Shown here: piece by piece, positions 19,331 to 27,786 of the stretch
Position numbering within the stretch: position 1 is the first letter of the stretch
How the letters are laid out: the number at the start of each line of letters is the position of its first letter
DNA from: Arthrobacter sp. APC 3897
GTDB lineage: Bacteria; Actinomycetota; Actinomycetes; Actinomycetales; Micrococcaceae
DNA length: 64,000 nucleotides
Direction: 5' to 3'
Assembly (NCBI RefSeq): GCF_030407495.1
Contig: NZ_JASDDG010000028.1
Location: forward strand, 1 to 64,000
Notes under the pieces: generated by a model
Database searches by the model: none
The model's input: only the letters and a program-made list of their open reading frames with translations
Told to the model about the DNA's origin: nothing
Made by a program: the position numbers and the translations under genes

Positions 19331-21238
19331 CTAGTCCTCCTCTTCCCAGGTGGGTGTCATGTTGCGGGCAATCTGGATCAGGTCATTGGACACGCCGGAG
19401 GGAACCATCGGCCACACCATTGAGTCGCGGCTGACCACAAAGTCGATGACCACCGGGCGGTCGTTGATCGCCAGGGCCTGGCGGATGGTGTCGTCAATGT
19501 CCTCTTCGCGCTCGCACCGCAGACCGGCGCAGCCGTAGGCGTCAGCGAGCTTCACGAAGTCCGGAACCCGGACAGTGTCATGGCCGGTATTCAGGTCCGT
19601 GTTGGAGTAGCGGGATTCGTAGAAGAGGGTCTGCCACTGCCGCACCATGCCCAGCGAGGAGTTGTTGATGATGGCAACCTTGATCGGGATCTTGTTGATC
19701 AGGCAGGTGGCCAGTTCCTGGTTGGTCATCTGGAAGCAGCCGTCGCCGTCAATGGCCCAGACCACGCGGTCCGGGTTGCCAACCTTGGCACCCATGGCTG
19801 CAGGCACCGAATAACCCATGGTGCCCAGGCCGCCGGAGTTCAGCCAGGCGCGGGGACGCTCGTACTTGATGAACTGCGCGGCCCACATCTGGTGCTGGCC
19901 CACGCCGGCCACGTACACACCGTCCGGTCCGGTCAGTGCACCGATGCGCTCAATGACCTTCTGCGGGGCAATCTGGCCGTCCTCGGGTTCGCTGTAACCC
20001 ATCGGGTAGGTTTCGCGGAGCCGGTCAATGACCTCCCACCAGGGCGAAATGTCGGGACGCTCGACGGCGAACTGGGTACGGACGGCGTCGCAGAGTTCAG
20101 GAATGATCTCCTTGACCGACCCGACAATCGGCACGTCCGCAGGCCGGTTCTTGGAAATCTCGGCGGGGTCGATGTCCGCGTGGATGACCTTCGCTCCGGG
20201 CGCGAAGGAGGACAGGACGCCGGTGACCCGGTCATCAAAGCGCGCGCCCAGCGTGATGAGCAGGTCCGACTGCTGCAGGGCCGTGACCGCCGAAACGGAA
20301 CCGTGCATACCCGGCATGCCCGCGTGCTGGCGGTGCGAGTCGGGGAAGACGCCGCGGGCCTGCAGCGTGGTGACGACGGGCGCACCCACCAGTTCCGCCA
20401 GTTCCAGCAGCTCTGCGGAGGCATTTGCCTTCAGTACGCCGCCGCCTACGTAGAACACGGGGCGGTGGGAGGCCGCGATCAGGCGTGCGGCTTCGCGCAC
20501 CTGCTTGGAGTGGCCGCGGACAACGGTGCGGTAGCCGGGCAGATCAATCCGGGGCGGCCAGGAGAACGTGGTCCTGGCCTGCTGGGCGTCCTTGGAGATG
20601 TCCACCAGCACCGGACCGGGGCGGCCTGTGGTGGCAATGTGGAAGGCTTCTGCCAGGACGCGGGGAATATCATCCGCGTTGGTGACCAGGTAGGAATGCT
20701 TGGTGATGGGCATCGTGATGCCCACGATGTCCGCTTCCTGGAAGGCGTCGCTGCCGATGAAGGCGCTGGAGACCTGGCCGGTGATGGCCACCATGGGAAC
20801 CGAGTCCATATGGGCGTCTGCCAGGGCGGTGACCAGGTTGGTGGCGCCGGGCCCGGAGGTGGCGATGCAGACACCGGCCTTGCCGGTGACCATGGCATAC
20901 CCCTCCGCAGCGTGTCCGGCTCCCTGTTCGTGGCGAACCAGGATGTGCCGGAGCTTGGTGGAATCCATGAGCGGGTCATACGTCGGAAGAATGGCTCCGC
21001 CGGGCAGGCCGAAGATGTCCTCAACTCCCAGCTCTTCCAGTGCCCGGACAATGGCCTTGGAGCCGGTCATCTCAGTGGGCGGAACAACGTTGTTGGGGCC
21101 CTGCACCCGGGTGTCCACGGCTTCGGACGAAACGGAAACGGAAGAGGCAACATCACGTGTCTTGGCCGCGGCTGCCTTGGCGGCAACGCTGGCCTTGCTG
21201 GCCATCAGCGACGGGCTGATTGGCGATCCCTTACTCAT
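19331..21238 (-). CDS. ilvB: Acetolactate synthase large (catalytic) subunit
   Basis: The 635-residue thiamine-diphosphate enzyme condenses pyruvate with pyruvate or 2-oxobutyrate, the first common step of branched-chain synthesis. The activating glutamate is in [15 protein letters not shown], and the thiamine and magnesium motif is [30 protein letters not shown] near residue 480. An N-terminal tail of about 50 Ala/Ser-rich residues precedes the homology, longer than in enteric enzymes but common in actinobacteria. The ATG follows AAGGAAG. Expression is probably controlled by the leader peptide and terminator encoded at 21335-21442. Confidence 0.96.
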   Translation of the reverse strand: MSKGSPISPSLMASKASVAAKAAAAKTRDVASSVSVSSEAVDTRVQGPNNVVPPTEMTGSKAIVRALEELGVEDIFGLPGGAILPTYDPLMDSTKLRHILVRHEQGAGHAAEGYAMVTGKAGVCIATSGPGATNLVTALADAHMDSVPMVAITGQVSSAFIGSDAFQEADIVGITMPITKHSYLVTNADDIPRVLAEAFHIATTGRPGPVLVDISKDAQQARTTFSWPPRIDLPGYRTVVRGHSKQVREAARLIAASHRPVFYVGGGVLKANASAELLELAELVGAPVVTTLQARGVFPDSHRQHAGMPGMHGSVSAVTALQQSDLLITLGARFDDRVTGVLSSFAPGAKVIHADIDPAEISKNRPADVPIVGSVKEIIPELCDAVRTQFAVERPDISPWWEVIDRLRETYPMGYSEPEDGQIAPQKVIERIGALTGPDGVYVAGVGQHQMWAAQFIKYERPRAWLNSGGLGTMGYSVPAAMGAKVGNPDRVVWAIDGDGCFQMTNQELATCLINKIPIKVAIINNSSLGMVRQWQTLFYESRYSNTDLNTGHDTVRVPDFVKLADAYGCAGLRCEREEDIDDTIRQALAINDRPVVIDFVVSRDSMVWPMVPSGVSNDLIQIARNMTPTWEEED

Positions 21239-21334
21239 AAAATCTTCCTTACGGATACTTATTCATGTGATCTGCTGCGACGGCCGGCCGGGCGATAGGC
21301 CCGGGACGGCTTTTCTGCTTTTGTCTGAGCCAAT

Positions 21335-21371
21335 AAAAAAACCCCTCGTGCCGGTTGGCTCCGTAGGGGTT
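21335..21371 (-). terminator. Attenuator terminator of ilvBNC
   Basis: On the minus strand a 7-base-pair stem, AACCCCT (complement of 21365-21371) and AGGGGTT (complement of 21340-21346), with an 18-base loop is followed at once by a run of seven T. It lies 29 bases after the leader peptide stop and about 100 bases before the ilvB ATG. A terminator between leader ORF and structural gene is the hallmark of ribosome-mediated attenuation. Confidence 0.85.
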
Positions 21372-21400
21372 CGCGCGTGACGTTCTTGCAAGCTCGGCGG

Positions 21401-21442
21401 TTAGGCCACGCGCTTGGTAAGGACGACGGGTACGATCTGCAT
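21401..21442 (-). CDS. ilvB leader peptide (attenuator)
   Basis: The minus strand encodes the 13-residue peptide MQIVPVVLTKRVA, ending in TAA. Six of the 13 residues are branched-chain: one Ile, four Val and one Leu, the end products of the pathway that ilvBNC serves. AAAGGG precedes the ATG by one base, rather close, so start by a leaderless mRNA is also possible. Stalling at these codons under branched-chain amino acid shortage would favour an alternative fold and prevent the hairpin at 21335-21371 from forming. Too short for usual gene finding; identified from codon content, position and the terminator. Confidence 0.85.
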   Translation of the reverse strand: MQIVPVVLTKRVA

Positions 21443-21472
21443 GCCCTTTAGTCTTCCCGTCCCCTGCGGGGG

Positions 21473-21478
21473 TGTCAA
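21473..21478 (-). promoter_or_regulatory. Probable -35 of the ilvB promoter
   Basis: The minus strand shows a perfect TTGACA. The leader ATG lies 30 bases downstream. A convincing -10 is not visible; GACTAA or AGACTA at 18-19 bases spacing is the nearest candidate. Confidence 0.5.
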
Positions 21479-21480
21479 AC

Positions 21481-21502
21481 TAATGAGACCGGCGTCTCAT
21501 TA
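21481..21502. promoter_or_regulatory. Dyad TAATGAGAC-n4-GTCTCATTA upstream of ilvB
   Basis: A perfect 9-base inverted repeat around the 4-base spacer CGGC lies 2 bases upstream of the ilvB -35. Size and location fit a dimeric regulator's operator; which regulator is unknown. Confidence 0.6.
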
Positions 21503-21503
21503 T

Positions 21504-21520
21504 GTGGACAAGGTGTCCAC
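21504..21520. promoter_or_regulatory. Dyad GTGGACA-n3-TGTCCAC upstream of ilvB
   Basis: A perfect 7-base inverted repeat around AGG directly follows the first dyad. The two sites are in tandem about 5-45 bases upstream of the -35. Confidence 0.55.
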
Positions 21521-21609
21521 CGCTGGCGGGGCCTCCCCGGCGGCGCCCGCCGGAAGCGGACGTCGCCGGGGCCCGTCCGACTGCTGCAGGCGTGTTCAGC
21601 CCTGCCCCC

Positions 21610-21636
21610 CCCCGGCTCTCACGCGGAGAACCGGGG
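21610..21636 (-). terminator. Hairpin after ilvD
   Basis: CCCCGGCTCTC (21610-21620) pairs with GAGAACCGGGG (21626-21636) except at one position, with a 5-base loop. It begins 10 bases past the ilvD stop on the minus strand. There is no T run, so it may be a weak terminator or an mRNA-stabilising end. Confidence 0.45.
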
Positions 21637-21646
21637 CCGCAGGTTT

Positions 21647-23350
21647 TCAGCCGCAGTAGGCGCCGGTGGAGGCGGAGTTGACCAGCTTGGTGTACTTCCC
21701 GAGGACGCCGGTGGTGAACTTTCCGGGCAGCGGCTTCCAGCCGACCTTCCGGGATTCCAGCTCGGCTTCGTCAACCAGCAGGTCAAAGGTGCGCGCGGCG
21801 ATGTCCACGCGGATCCGGTCGCCGTCCTTCACGAAGGCGATGGGACCGCCGTCGACAGCTTCCGGAGCCACGTGGCCGATGCACAGACCCGTGGTGCCGC
21901 CGGAGAACCGGCCGTCGGTGAGCAGCAGAACATCCTTGCCCAGTCCCGCTCCCTTGATGGCACCGGTGATCGCGAGCATTTCGCGCATGCCCGGTCCGCC
22001 CTTGGGGCCCTCATAGCGGATGACGACGACGTCGCCGGCGTGGATTTCTCCGTTGTCGAGGGCATCCAGTGCTCCCTGTTCACGTTCAAACACACGGGCG
22101 GTGCCTTCGAAGACGTCGGCGTCAAAGCCGGCGCTCTTCACCACGGCGCCTTCCGGCGCCAGGGAACCGTGCAGGACGGTGATGCCGCCGGTCTTGTGGA
22201 TGGGGTTGTCCATGGCGCGCAGAACCTTGCCGTCCGGATCCGGCGGGTTGATGGACGCCAGGTTCTCCGCAACGGTCTTGCCCGTAACCGTGAGGCAGTC
22301 GCCGTGGATCAGGCCGGCGTCGAGCAGTGCCTTCATGATCACCGGCACGCCGCCGATCTTGTCGACGTCATGCATCACATACCGGCCGAAGGGCTTCAGG
22401 TCGCCCAGGTGCGGAATCCGGTCACCGATGCGGTTGAAGTCCTCGAGCGTCAGGTCCACGTGAGCCTCGCGGGCGATGGCCAGCAGGTGCAGGACCGCGT
22501 TGGTGGAACCGCCGAAGGCCATGGTGACGGCAATCGCGTTTTCGAAGGCCTTCTTGGTCATGATGTCGCGGGCGGTGATGCCCTTGCGCAGCAGGTTGAC
22601 CACGGCTTCGCCGGACTTGCGGGCGAACTCGTCGCGCCGGCGGTCTGCCGAGGGCGGCGCCGCGGAGCCGGGAAGGGACATGCCCAGGGCTTCACCGATG
22701 CATGCCATGGTGTTGGCCGTATACATGCCGCCGCAGGCACCCTCGCCCGGGCAGATGGCACGTTCGATGGTGTCCAGGTCCTTGAGGCTCATCTTGCCGG
22801 CGGCACAGGCGCCTACAGCTTCAAAAGCGTCAATGAGCGTCACTTCGCGCTCGGTGCCGTCTTCCATCTTGGCGAAGCCGGGCATGATGGAACCCGCATA
22901 GAGGAACACACTGGAGAGGTCCAGGCGCGCCGCGGCCATCAGCATGCCGGGCAGGGACTTGTCGCAGCCGGCCAGCAGGATGGACCCGTCCAGGCGCTCG
23001 GCCATCATCACGGTTTCCACGGAGTCGGCAATGACTTCACGCGACACCAGGGAAAAGTGCATGCCCTCATGTCCCATGGAAATGCCGTCGGACACCGAGA
23101 TGGTGCCGAACTGCATGGGGAAACCGCCGCCCGCGTGGACGCCTTCCTTGGCGCCCTGGGCCAGGCGGTTCAGGGACAGGTTGCAGGGAGTAATTTCGTT
23201 CCAGGAACTGGCGACGCCGATTTGCGGCTTGGCGAAATCGTCGTCCCCCATCCCGACCGCCCGGAACATGCCGCGGGCCGGGGCTGCATGGATCCCGTCG
23301 GTGACTACTCGGCTTCGGGGTTTGATGTCAGGGGTATTCTCCGCACTCAT
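21647..23350 (-). CDS. ilvD: Dihydroxy-acid dehydratase
   Basis: The 567-residue iron-sulfur enzyme dehydrates dihydroxy acids to the 2-keto acids of valine and isoleucine synthesis. Conserved pieces include the [18 protein letters not shown] segment, the cysteine in [33 protein letters not shown] near residue 90 and the C-terminal [19 protein letters not shown]. Length is typical of the IlvD/Edd family. No ribosome site precedes the ATG; TAAGAT lies six bases upstream, indicating a leaderless message. It is on the same strand as ilvBNC but is separated by a hairpin and the ilvB promoter region. Confidence 0.96.
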   Translation of the reverse strand: MSAENTPDIKPRSRVVTDGIHAAPARGMFRAVGMGDDDFAKPQIGVASSWNEITPCNLSLNRLAQGAKEGVHAGGGFPMQFGTISVSDGISMGHEGMHFSLVSREVIADSVETVMMAERLDGSILLAGCDKSLPGMLMAAARLDLSSVFLYAGSIMPGFAKMEDGTEREVTLIDAFEAVGACAAGKMSLKDLDTIERAICPGEGACGGMYTANTMACIGEALGMSLPGSAAPPSADRRRDEFARKSGEAVVNLLRKGITARDIMTKKAFENAIAVTMAFGGSTNAVLHLLAIAREAHVDLTLEDFNRIGDRIPHLGDLKPFGRYVMHDVDKIGGVPVIMKALLDAGLIHGDCLTVTGKTVAENLASINPPDPDGKVLRAMDNPIHKTGGITVLHGSLAPEGAVVKSAGFDADVFEGTARVFEREQGALDALDNGEIHAGDVVVIRYEGPKGGPGMREMLAITGAIKGAGLGKDVLLLTDGRFSGGTTGLCIGHVAPEAVDGGPIAFVKDGDRIRVDIAARTFDLLVDEAELESRKVGWKPLPGKFTTGVLGKYTKLVNSASTGAYCG

Positions 23351-23356
23351 GCTCTG

Positions 23357-23362
23357 ATCTTA
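23357..23362 (-). promoter_or_regulatory. -10 element of a leaderless ilvD promoter
   Basis: On the minus strand TAAGAT is followed by six bases (CAGAGC) and the ilvD ATG. Confidence 0.55.
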
Positions 23363-23499
23363 GAACCTTTCAGTGACCGTTCCGGGGCATGTGACGGATG
23401 CATGCCCTGCTTGTTACGGCGCATGAAGCGTGCGTGACAAGCGGATGACCAACCGGCGTATTGCCGCGGCGGGCTTCCATTGTCCGAGGCGGATGTTCA

Positions 23500-23505
23500 T
23501 AGACT
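23500..23505 (+). promoter_or_regulatory. -10 element of a leaderless promoter
   Basis: TAGACT is followed by six bases (GGACTA) and then the ATG of the gene at 23512. No ribosome site is visible. Confidence 0.55.
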
Positions 23506-23511
23506 GGACTA

Positions 23512-23958
23512 ATGACTTCGGCACCAGAATTCCGCGACCAGCCTTCAAGCGATGACATCAAGGCTGTGCTCCGGCATGTGTTTGAATCTCAGATCCCCAC
23601 CTACGGGGACTACAACCTGGTCTGCGCAGTGCCCGGCGGAGACGGTGCCGAAACCTACTATGTGGTGGGCTACCGGTGGCGCCCCGCCGAGCTGGTGTTC
23701 GCGCCGTTCAATACCGGAACACTGGCTGGCCTGGAGGCCCCCACAGCCGTCAACTCGACCAACCTCTCCTACACGGAGGAAGTGCACCCGGGGGACTACG
23801 AAGTGGGAACCAACACCGGACGTCTTTTCCGGTTCCGGGTGGACTCCGCGGCTCCGCTTCCGGGGATCGACGATGGCACAGAACACCGCATCATCGAACA
23901 GGCCGCGGATCTGGAGGATTTCAGCGCCTTCCTCGACCACTTCCTGACGCTGGCCTGA
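23512..23958 (+). CDS. Hypothetical protein (148 aa)
   Basis: I cannot assign a family. The 148-residue protein is soluble and acidic, with an N-terminal helix (SSDDIKAVLRHVFESQ), a run of beta-type segments (YNLVCAVPGG, TYYVVGYRWRPAELVFAPF, GRLFRFRVDS) and a C-terminal helix (LEDFSAFLDHFLTLA). It has no signal sequence or membrane helix. Its start is fixed by TAGACT placed six bases upstream, the leaderless pattern shared with ilvD, from which it is divergent. Codon use is like that of its neighbours. Confidence 0.75.
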   Translation: MTSAPEFRDQPSSDDIKAVLRHVFESQIPTYGDYNLVCAVPGGDGAETYYVVGYRWRPAELVFAPFNTGTLAGLEAPTAVNSTNLSYTEEVHPGDYEVGTNTGRLFRFRVDSAAPLPGIDDGTEHRIIEQAADLEDFSAFLDHFLTLA

Positions 23959-24018
23959 CACCGGCTGACGCTGGCCTGATGCCGGCCCGACGCCGCGTCC
24001 CGCCCAGCCACGGCAGGC

Positions 24019-24975
24019 TTACGCCCACGGCCCGCGCAGCACAAGGTTCACCGGTTCTTCGCCGCGCGCCAGCCGGCCCGCCTGCTCCCCGAGCAGCTTC
24101 CGGATGCGCCGCACAAAGGCCTCCGTATTTCCTCCGACGTGCGGGGTGATGATCGCATTGGGCGCCTTCCACAGCGGGTGCTCCGCCGGCAGCGGCTCCG
24201 GATCGACGACGTCGAGCGCTGCGGACAGCCGGCCGGAGAGAACCTCCGCCGTGAGCGCGTCCGTGTCCACCACGGCTCCGCGCGCCACATTCACCACCAG
24301 CGCCCCGTCAGGCAGCGCCGCCAGGACATCACGGTCAATGAGGTGCCGGGTGTCCTCGCTCAGCGGGGTGATGACCACCAGGACATCCGCAGCTGCCGCC
24401 AGCTCCGCCAGTTCATCCACCCCGTGCACCTTTCCGTGCTGATCGGTGCGTGCCCGGCTTCCCACGCGGGTCAGTTCAACTTCGAAGGGTTCAAGGCGGC
24501 GCCCGATGGCGGATCCGATGCCGCCCACACCCACCATCAGGACCCTGCAGTCGGCCAGACCGCGGTAACGCCTGCTCTTCCACGTGCCGGTCTGCGCATT
24601 GCGTACGGCATCATCCACGCCGCGCAGGCTGGCCAGCATCAGGGTCAGTGCGAGCTCCGCGGTCCCGGCTGCATGGACGCCCGCCGCGCTGGCGACGGCA
24701 ACACCGGGTCCGGCGAGTTCCGGCAGTCCGTCATATCCGGTGGTCTGCGCCTGAATCAGCCTGAGGTTGGGCACGCGGCCCAGCGCCTCACCCCAATTGT
24801 TCCCGGCCGCATACGGCAGCACGACGGCGTCGATCTCGCCGTAGGTTAGTCCGCGGGGCTCCCCCACCAGGTCCCAGACCCCGGCACGGAAGCCGTCCGG
24901 CAAAGGTTGCAGCGCTTCAAGAAGATCTTCACTGGGCACGGTAAGGGCGCGGACGGGGCGGAATGGCTCATTCAT
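24019..24975 (-). CDS. D-isomer-specific 2-hydroxyacid dehydrogenase
   Basis: The 318-residue protein has the D-2-hydroxyacid dehydrogenase fold. The NAD site is LMVGVGGIGSAIGRRL (about 145), the signature VNVARGAVVDTDAL carries the catalytic arginine region, and the catalytic histidine is in NAIITPHVGGNT. Substrate is not predictable; relatives include glyoxylate/hydroxypyruvate and phosphoglycerate-like reductases. The frame is open far upstream (to 25443) but homology starts at MNEPFRPVRAL; the ATG at 24975 also has TAGGCT seven bases upstream. A small plus-strand gene is divergent from it. Confidence 0.88.
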   Translation of the reverse strand: MNEPFRPVRALTVPSEDLLEALQPLPDGFRAGVWDLVGEPRGLTYGEIDAVVLPYAAGNNWGEALGRVPNLRLIQAQTTGYDGLPELAGPGVAVASAAGVHAAGTAELALTLMLASLRGVDDAVRNAQTGTWKSRRYRGLADCRVLMVGVGGIGSAIGRRLEPFEVELTRVGSRARTDQHGKVHGVDELAELAAAADVLVVITPLSEDTRHLIDRDVLAALPDGALVVNVARGAVVDTDALTAEVLSGRLSAALDVVDPEPLPAEHPLWKAPNAIITPHVGGNTEAFVRRIRKLLGEQAGRLARGEEPVNLVLRGPWA

Positions 24976-24982
24976 GCCTGAC

Positions 24983-24988
24983 AGCCTA
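24983..24988 (-). promoter_or_regulatory. -10 element before the hydroxyacid dehydrogenase gene
   Basis: On the minus strand TAGGCT precedes the ATG by seven bases (GTCAGGC), again compatible with a leaderless message. Confidence 0.45.
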
Positions 24989-25132
24989 GCCCCGGGGACG
25001 GCTCTGCGCGGCGCACTCCGGCCGGCGGACTCTGGACACCGCTGCTGCACCGCCGTAACGTCGAAGACCGGTTCAGTGTGTTGTCCCCGCAGTCCATGGC
25101 TGATGCGGAACACCAGTGGAAGGGCGGGTCGA

Positions 25133-25456
25133 ATGAAACGTTTATCTCTGTTTTCAACGTCCGCTGCTGCCGTTGCCGGACTAAGCGCCGGTGCCGCTTT
25201 TGCCCTGTTGAGACGGCTGGTGAACAACACTGCAGTGGTGCGGGCCGGCACACTGCCGGTCACTCCGGTTCCCCGGGACACCGTTTCAGCCACTGCCGTG
25301 CAGGAGCCGCAGGAGCCACAGGAGCCGGGTTCCGGCACCCCCGGGCTTCCCTCCCGAACCTGGATTGTTGATAACAGCGATGATTGGGACGGCAGCCCGC
25401 AGGAGCTAGTGGTCCCGGCCGGCACACACCGGAAGGCAGACACACCCCATCCCTGA
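25133..25456 (+). CDS. Small secreted or membrane-anchored hypothetical protein
   Basis: The 107-residue product begins with a signal-like segment: basic MKRL, then a hydrophobic stretch rich in Ala and Gly to about residue 25, followed by LLRRL. The rest is low-complexity and Pro/Glu/Thr-rich, with the repeat QEPQEPQEP around residue 58 and an acidic WIVDNSDDWDG stretch. No family is recognised. AAGGGCGGG lies at a usable distance before the ATG. The gene is in the leader of the tRNA-Lys region; because it is small and of biased composition it is less certain than its neighbours. Confidence 0.5.
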   Translation: MKRLSLFSTSAAAVAGLSAGAAFALLRRLVNNTAVVRAGTLPVTPVPRDTVSATAVQEPQEPQEPGSGTPGLPSRTWIVDNSDDWDGSPQELVVPAGTHRKADTPHP

Positions 25457-25557
25457 GTTTCCGGCCGATTTCCTTTTTTCCCGGAAGTACTGGTAATGTT
25501 TCATGTCGTTGCGGAGAGCAAATCGAGCAAAAAATATGGTTTGCGATCTGTGAAAAT

Positions 25558-25633
25558 GCACCTCTAGCTCAATTGGCAGAGCATCTGACTCTTAATCAGA
25601 GGGTTCCGGGTTCAAGTCCCGGGGGGTGCACCA
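25558..25633 (+). tRNA. tRNA-Lys (CTT), copy 1
   Basis: A full cloverleaf is readable: acceptor GCACCTC with GGGGTGC, anticodon arm TCTGA-CTCTTAA-TCAGA giving anticodon CTT, T arm CCGGG-TTCAAGT-CCCGG, and an encoded CCA end. A TAATGT hexamer about 65 bases upstream may be the -10. Confidence 0.97.
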
Positions 25634-25638
25634 AAGAG

Positions 25639-25682
25639 AACCCCGGCTGTTTGGCACGATGACCAAACAGCCGGGGTTTTTT
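25639..25682 (+). terminator. Terminator after tRNA-Lys copy 1
   Basis: A perfect 16-base-pair stem (25639-25654 with 25663-25678, core CCCCGGCTGTTTGG) with an 8-base loop runs into six or more T. Confidence 0.92.
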
Positions 25683-25904
25683 CTTTCTCTCCAGGACCTT
25701 CCGGCAGCCGGCACGTCCCACGCCGTCCCGGACATGCTCAGCTCCCCGGGTGTACCGAAACCGGAGCCGGCCTATGAACTGCGTCTCACTTTGCCGATTG
25801 CACGCCTGCGCGTTAGCAGTCAGGGAAAAAGGCTGGTAACGTTGTTTGTCGTTGCGGATGACAAATCGCCGGTTTTGACCGGCGGCAGGGCATCCCGGCA
25901 AGAT

Positions 25905-25980
25905 GCACCTCTAGCTCAATTGGCAGAGCATCTGACTCTTAATCAGAGGGTTCCGGGTTCAAGTCCCGGGGGGTGCACCA
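25905..25980 (+). tRNA. tRNA-Lys (CTT), copy 2
   Basis: Identical in all 76 bases, CCA included, to the copy at 25558-25633. Its upstream region shares TGGTAAYGTT, TGTCGTTGCGGA and CAAATCG with the first copy, so promoter and gene were duplicated together. Confidence 0.97.
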
Positions 25981-25985
25981 CATCA

Positions 25986-26036
25986 AGGAGAGCGGTTCCG
26001 GTCGGTGAAATACCGGCAGGGCCGCTCTCCTTTTTT
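25986..26036 (+). terminator. Terminator after tRNA-Lys copy 2
   Basis: AGGAGAGCGG (25986-25995) pairs with CCGCTCTCCT (26022-26031), with an inner CCGGT/ACCGG helix in the loop, and is followed by six T. Confidence 0.9.
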
Positions 26037-26141
26037 GCATTGATCCAGGTTTTGATTGACACAGATCCTTGGGCGGCACGAAGCCGTGCCCCTGCATGTC
26101 CTGACGCGGGCAACCCGGGACGGCCGGCCGTTAAGCACGAA

Positions 26142-26170
26142 AGGCGCGCTCCCCGCCGGGATGCGCGCCT
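26142..26170 (-). terminator. Terminator of the MarR gene
   Basis: AGGCGCGC (26142-26149) pairs with GCGCGCCT (26163-26170). On the minus strand the stem is followed by TTTCG. It lies 34 bases past the MarR stop. Confidence 0.6.
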
Positions 26171-26203
26171 CCCTGTAATTCCTACCCGGAGATCAGGCCC
26201 GGG

Positions 26204-26752
26204 TCATTTTTCCGCTTCAACACCGGGGTTGCGCGATTCATCGCCCACAGGCCCGGCGGGGGCAGCAATGGCTTCGATTTCCTCCGGGGCCACCACCGGA
26301 ATAGGCAGGCCCGGAACATCGACGGCGAGTTGCCAGCGGGGATTCCCCAGCTCCCGGATGAGGTTGCGCAGCTGACCGCGCAGTTCCGAAGACATAAGTT
26401 CCTGGCCTTCGGTCAGAGTGCGCTCAATGTCGTGGGCTTCCTGCAGCGCTTCGAGCCCCTGCGGGGTAATGGACACCATGTGGCTGCGCCGGTCCAGATC
26501 ATTGCGGACGCGGGTGACGTGCCCGTGAGCTTCGAGGCGGGAAAGAGTCTTGCCCATCGTCTGTGCCTGTACACGCACAATTTGAGCCAGTCTCGCCTGC
26601 GTCATGGGTCCCTGGGATTCGAGGACTCCAAGCGCGATCACTCCTGCATGGGTGACACCTATCCGGACCAGCCTCTCATTCCAGGCATGTTCGACCAGAC
26701 GTGCGGCCGTAGACAAGAGGCGACCAGTGGGCCAGTGCTCCATATCGGGCAT
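26204..26752 (-). CDS. MarR-family transcriptional regulator
   Basis: The 182-residue regulator shows the MarR winged-helix core: GVIALGVLESQGPMTQARLAQIVRVQAQTMGKTLSRLEAHGHVTRVRNDLDRRSHMVSIT, in which DxRS starts the wing. A C-terminal tail of about 40 residues rich in Pro, Glu and Ala extends beyond the usual domain. It is divergent from a thiol peroxidase gene with 145 bases between, so it may respond to oxidants or control that gene, though no obvious palindrome is seen in the gap. Start ATG at 26752 has GGAAGAG nine bases upstream. Confidence 0.88.
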   Translation of the reverse strand: MPDMEHWPTGRLLSTAARLVEHAWNERLVRIGVTHAGVIALGVLESQGPMTQARLAQIVRVQAQTMGKTLSRLEAHGHVTRVRNDLDRRSHMVSITPQGLEALQEAHDIERTLTEGQELMSSELRGQLRNLIRELGNPRWQLAVDVPGLPIPVVAPEEIEAIAAPAGPVGDESRNPGVEAEK

Positions 26753-26897
26753 AAAACAGAACTCTTCCTTTCAGGGTGAGGATTCATCAGCCGATCGGAT
26801 AACCTGCAAATCCACCACCTACTATGATAAGCATCAGGGCCTCCCGCTGTCTTGCCCAGACACTGGTGAGCCGCGCATTGATACCAAGGAGAGACTC

Positions 26898-27365
26898 ATG
26901 ACCCGCCTGTCCCCGGGGGAAACAGCACCCGATTTCACCCTCCCCGCCACCGATTCGACCTCCGTCTCGCTCTCCGGATTCCGCGGACGCAGCACCATTG
27001 TGTACTTTTACCCCGCTGCGGCCACCCCTGGCTGCACCAAGGAAGCCTGCGACTTCCGGGACAACCTGAACCGTCTGCAGGATGCCGGGTACGCCGTCGT
27101 CGGCATTTCCCCCGACCCCGTACCCAAGCTGGAGAAGTTTGCCGAGGCGGAGAACCTCAACTTTCCCCTGCTCAGCGATCCCGACCATGCGGTGGCCGAA
27201 GCATACGGAGCCTGGGGTGAGAAAAAGAACTACGGCAAGACTTACGAGGGCCTGATCCGGTCAACCGTGGTGGTGGACCCGGAAGGCAAGGTTTCCCTCG
27301 CCCAGTACAACGTGAAAGCGACCGGACACGTTGCCAAACTATCCCGTGATCTGGGGCTTGCCTAA
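26898..27365 (+). CDS. bcp: Thioredoxin-dependent thiol peroxidase (Bcp type)
   Basis: This 155-residue peroxiredoxin reduces peroxides using thioredoxin. The peroxidatic cysteine is C46 in YPAAATPGCTKEACDFRD and the resolving cysteine C51 lies five residues on, the atypical two-Cys arrangement of the BCP/PrxQ group. The remaining segments GYAVVGISPDPVPKLEKFAE and FPLLSDPDHAVAEAYGAWGEKK are also characteristic. The ATG follows AAGGAGAG. A TATGAT hexamer upstream in the divergent gap may be the -10. The gene is divergent from a MarR regulator and lies upstream of tRNA-Leu. Confidence 0.94.
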   Translation: MTRLSPGETAPDFTLPATDSTSVSLSGFRGRSTIVYFYPAAATPGCTKEACDFRDNLNRLQDAGYAVVGISPDPVPKLEKFAEAENLNFPLLSDPDHAVAEAYGAWGEKKNYGKTYEGLIRSTVVVDPEGKVSLAQYNVKATGHVAKLSRDLGLA

Positions 27366-27435
27366 CCTCGGGTACACTGGAGGCTGGTTTTAGGGCTTTG
27401 CGCAACAACTGCGCACAACATCCTGGAAGCAATAC

Positions 27436-27520
<85 letters not shown>

Positions 27521-27557
27521 AAGATAATCGTCGAGACATCGTTCACGGATGAGTCGC

Positions 27558-27605
27558 GGCAAAAGAAAACACCCCGGTCCTCGGACCGGGGTGTTTTCTT
27601 TTGCC
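27558..27605. terminator. Very long perfect terminator hairpin after tRNA-Leu
   Basis: A 23-base perfect inverted repeat (27558-27580 with 27583-27605) is separated by only two bases. The stem has a GC core (ACCCCGGTCC) and A-rich/T-rich outer parts, so it can act in both directions. Confidence 0.9.
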
Positions 27606-27786
27606 TTCCCGCACTTCCTCCTCCCCCGTCCCCTTCCAGCCTGTGACGCACTTCAAAACTTTTCCGGCCTCCCACCCATCCGGCTTCGGAGCCGGCCCGA
27701 AGACCTTCTGAGACCTCGCACCAAGAGGTGTTCATACCAACCAGAGGTTCCGCCGCAACGGGGTCCTCGCCAGAAGGAGAAAAACA

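Noticed and set aside
21240-21450. T-box riboswitch upstream of ilvB
   Set aside because: I see no T-box core (TGGNACCGCG type) before the terminator, and a leader peptide explains the layout better.
21872-23437. 521-codon plus-strand frame
   Set aside because: It is antisense to ilvD and shows only His/Gly/Asp-rich composition typical of GC-driven shadows.
24976-25443. 156-codon extension of the hydroxyacid dehydrogenase
   Set aside because: It is Ser/Arg/Pro-rich, overlaps the small plus-strand gene, and the ATG at 24975 has a good -10.
25626-26375. 249-codon frame across tRNA-Lys copy 2
   Set aside because: It reads through a tRNA and two terminators, so it is not a gene.
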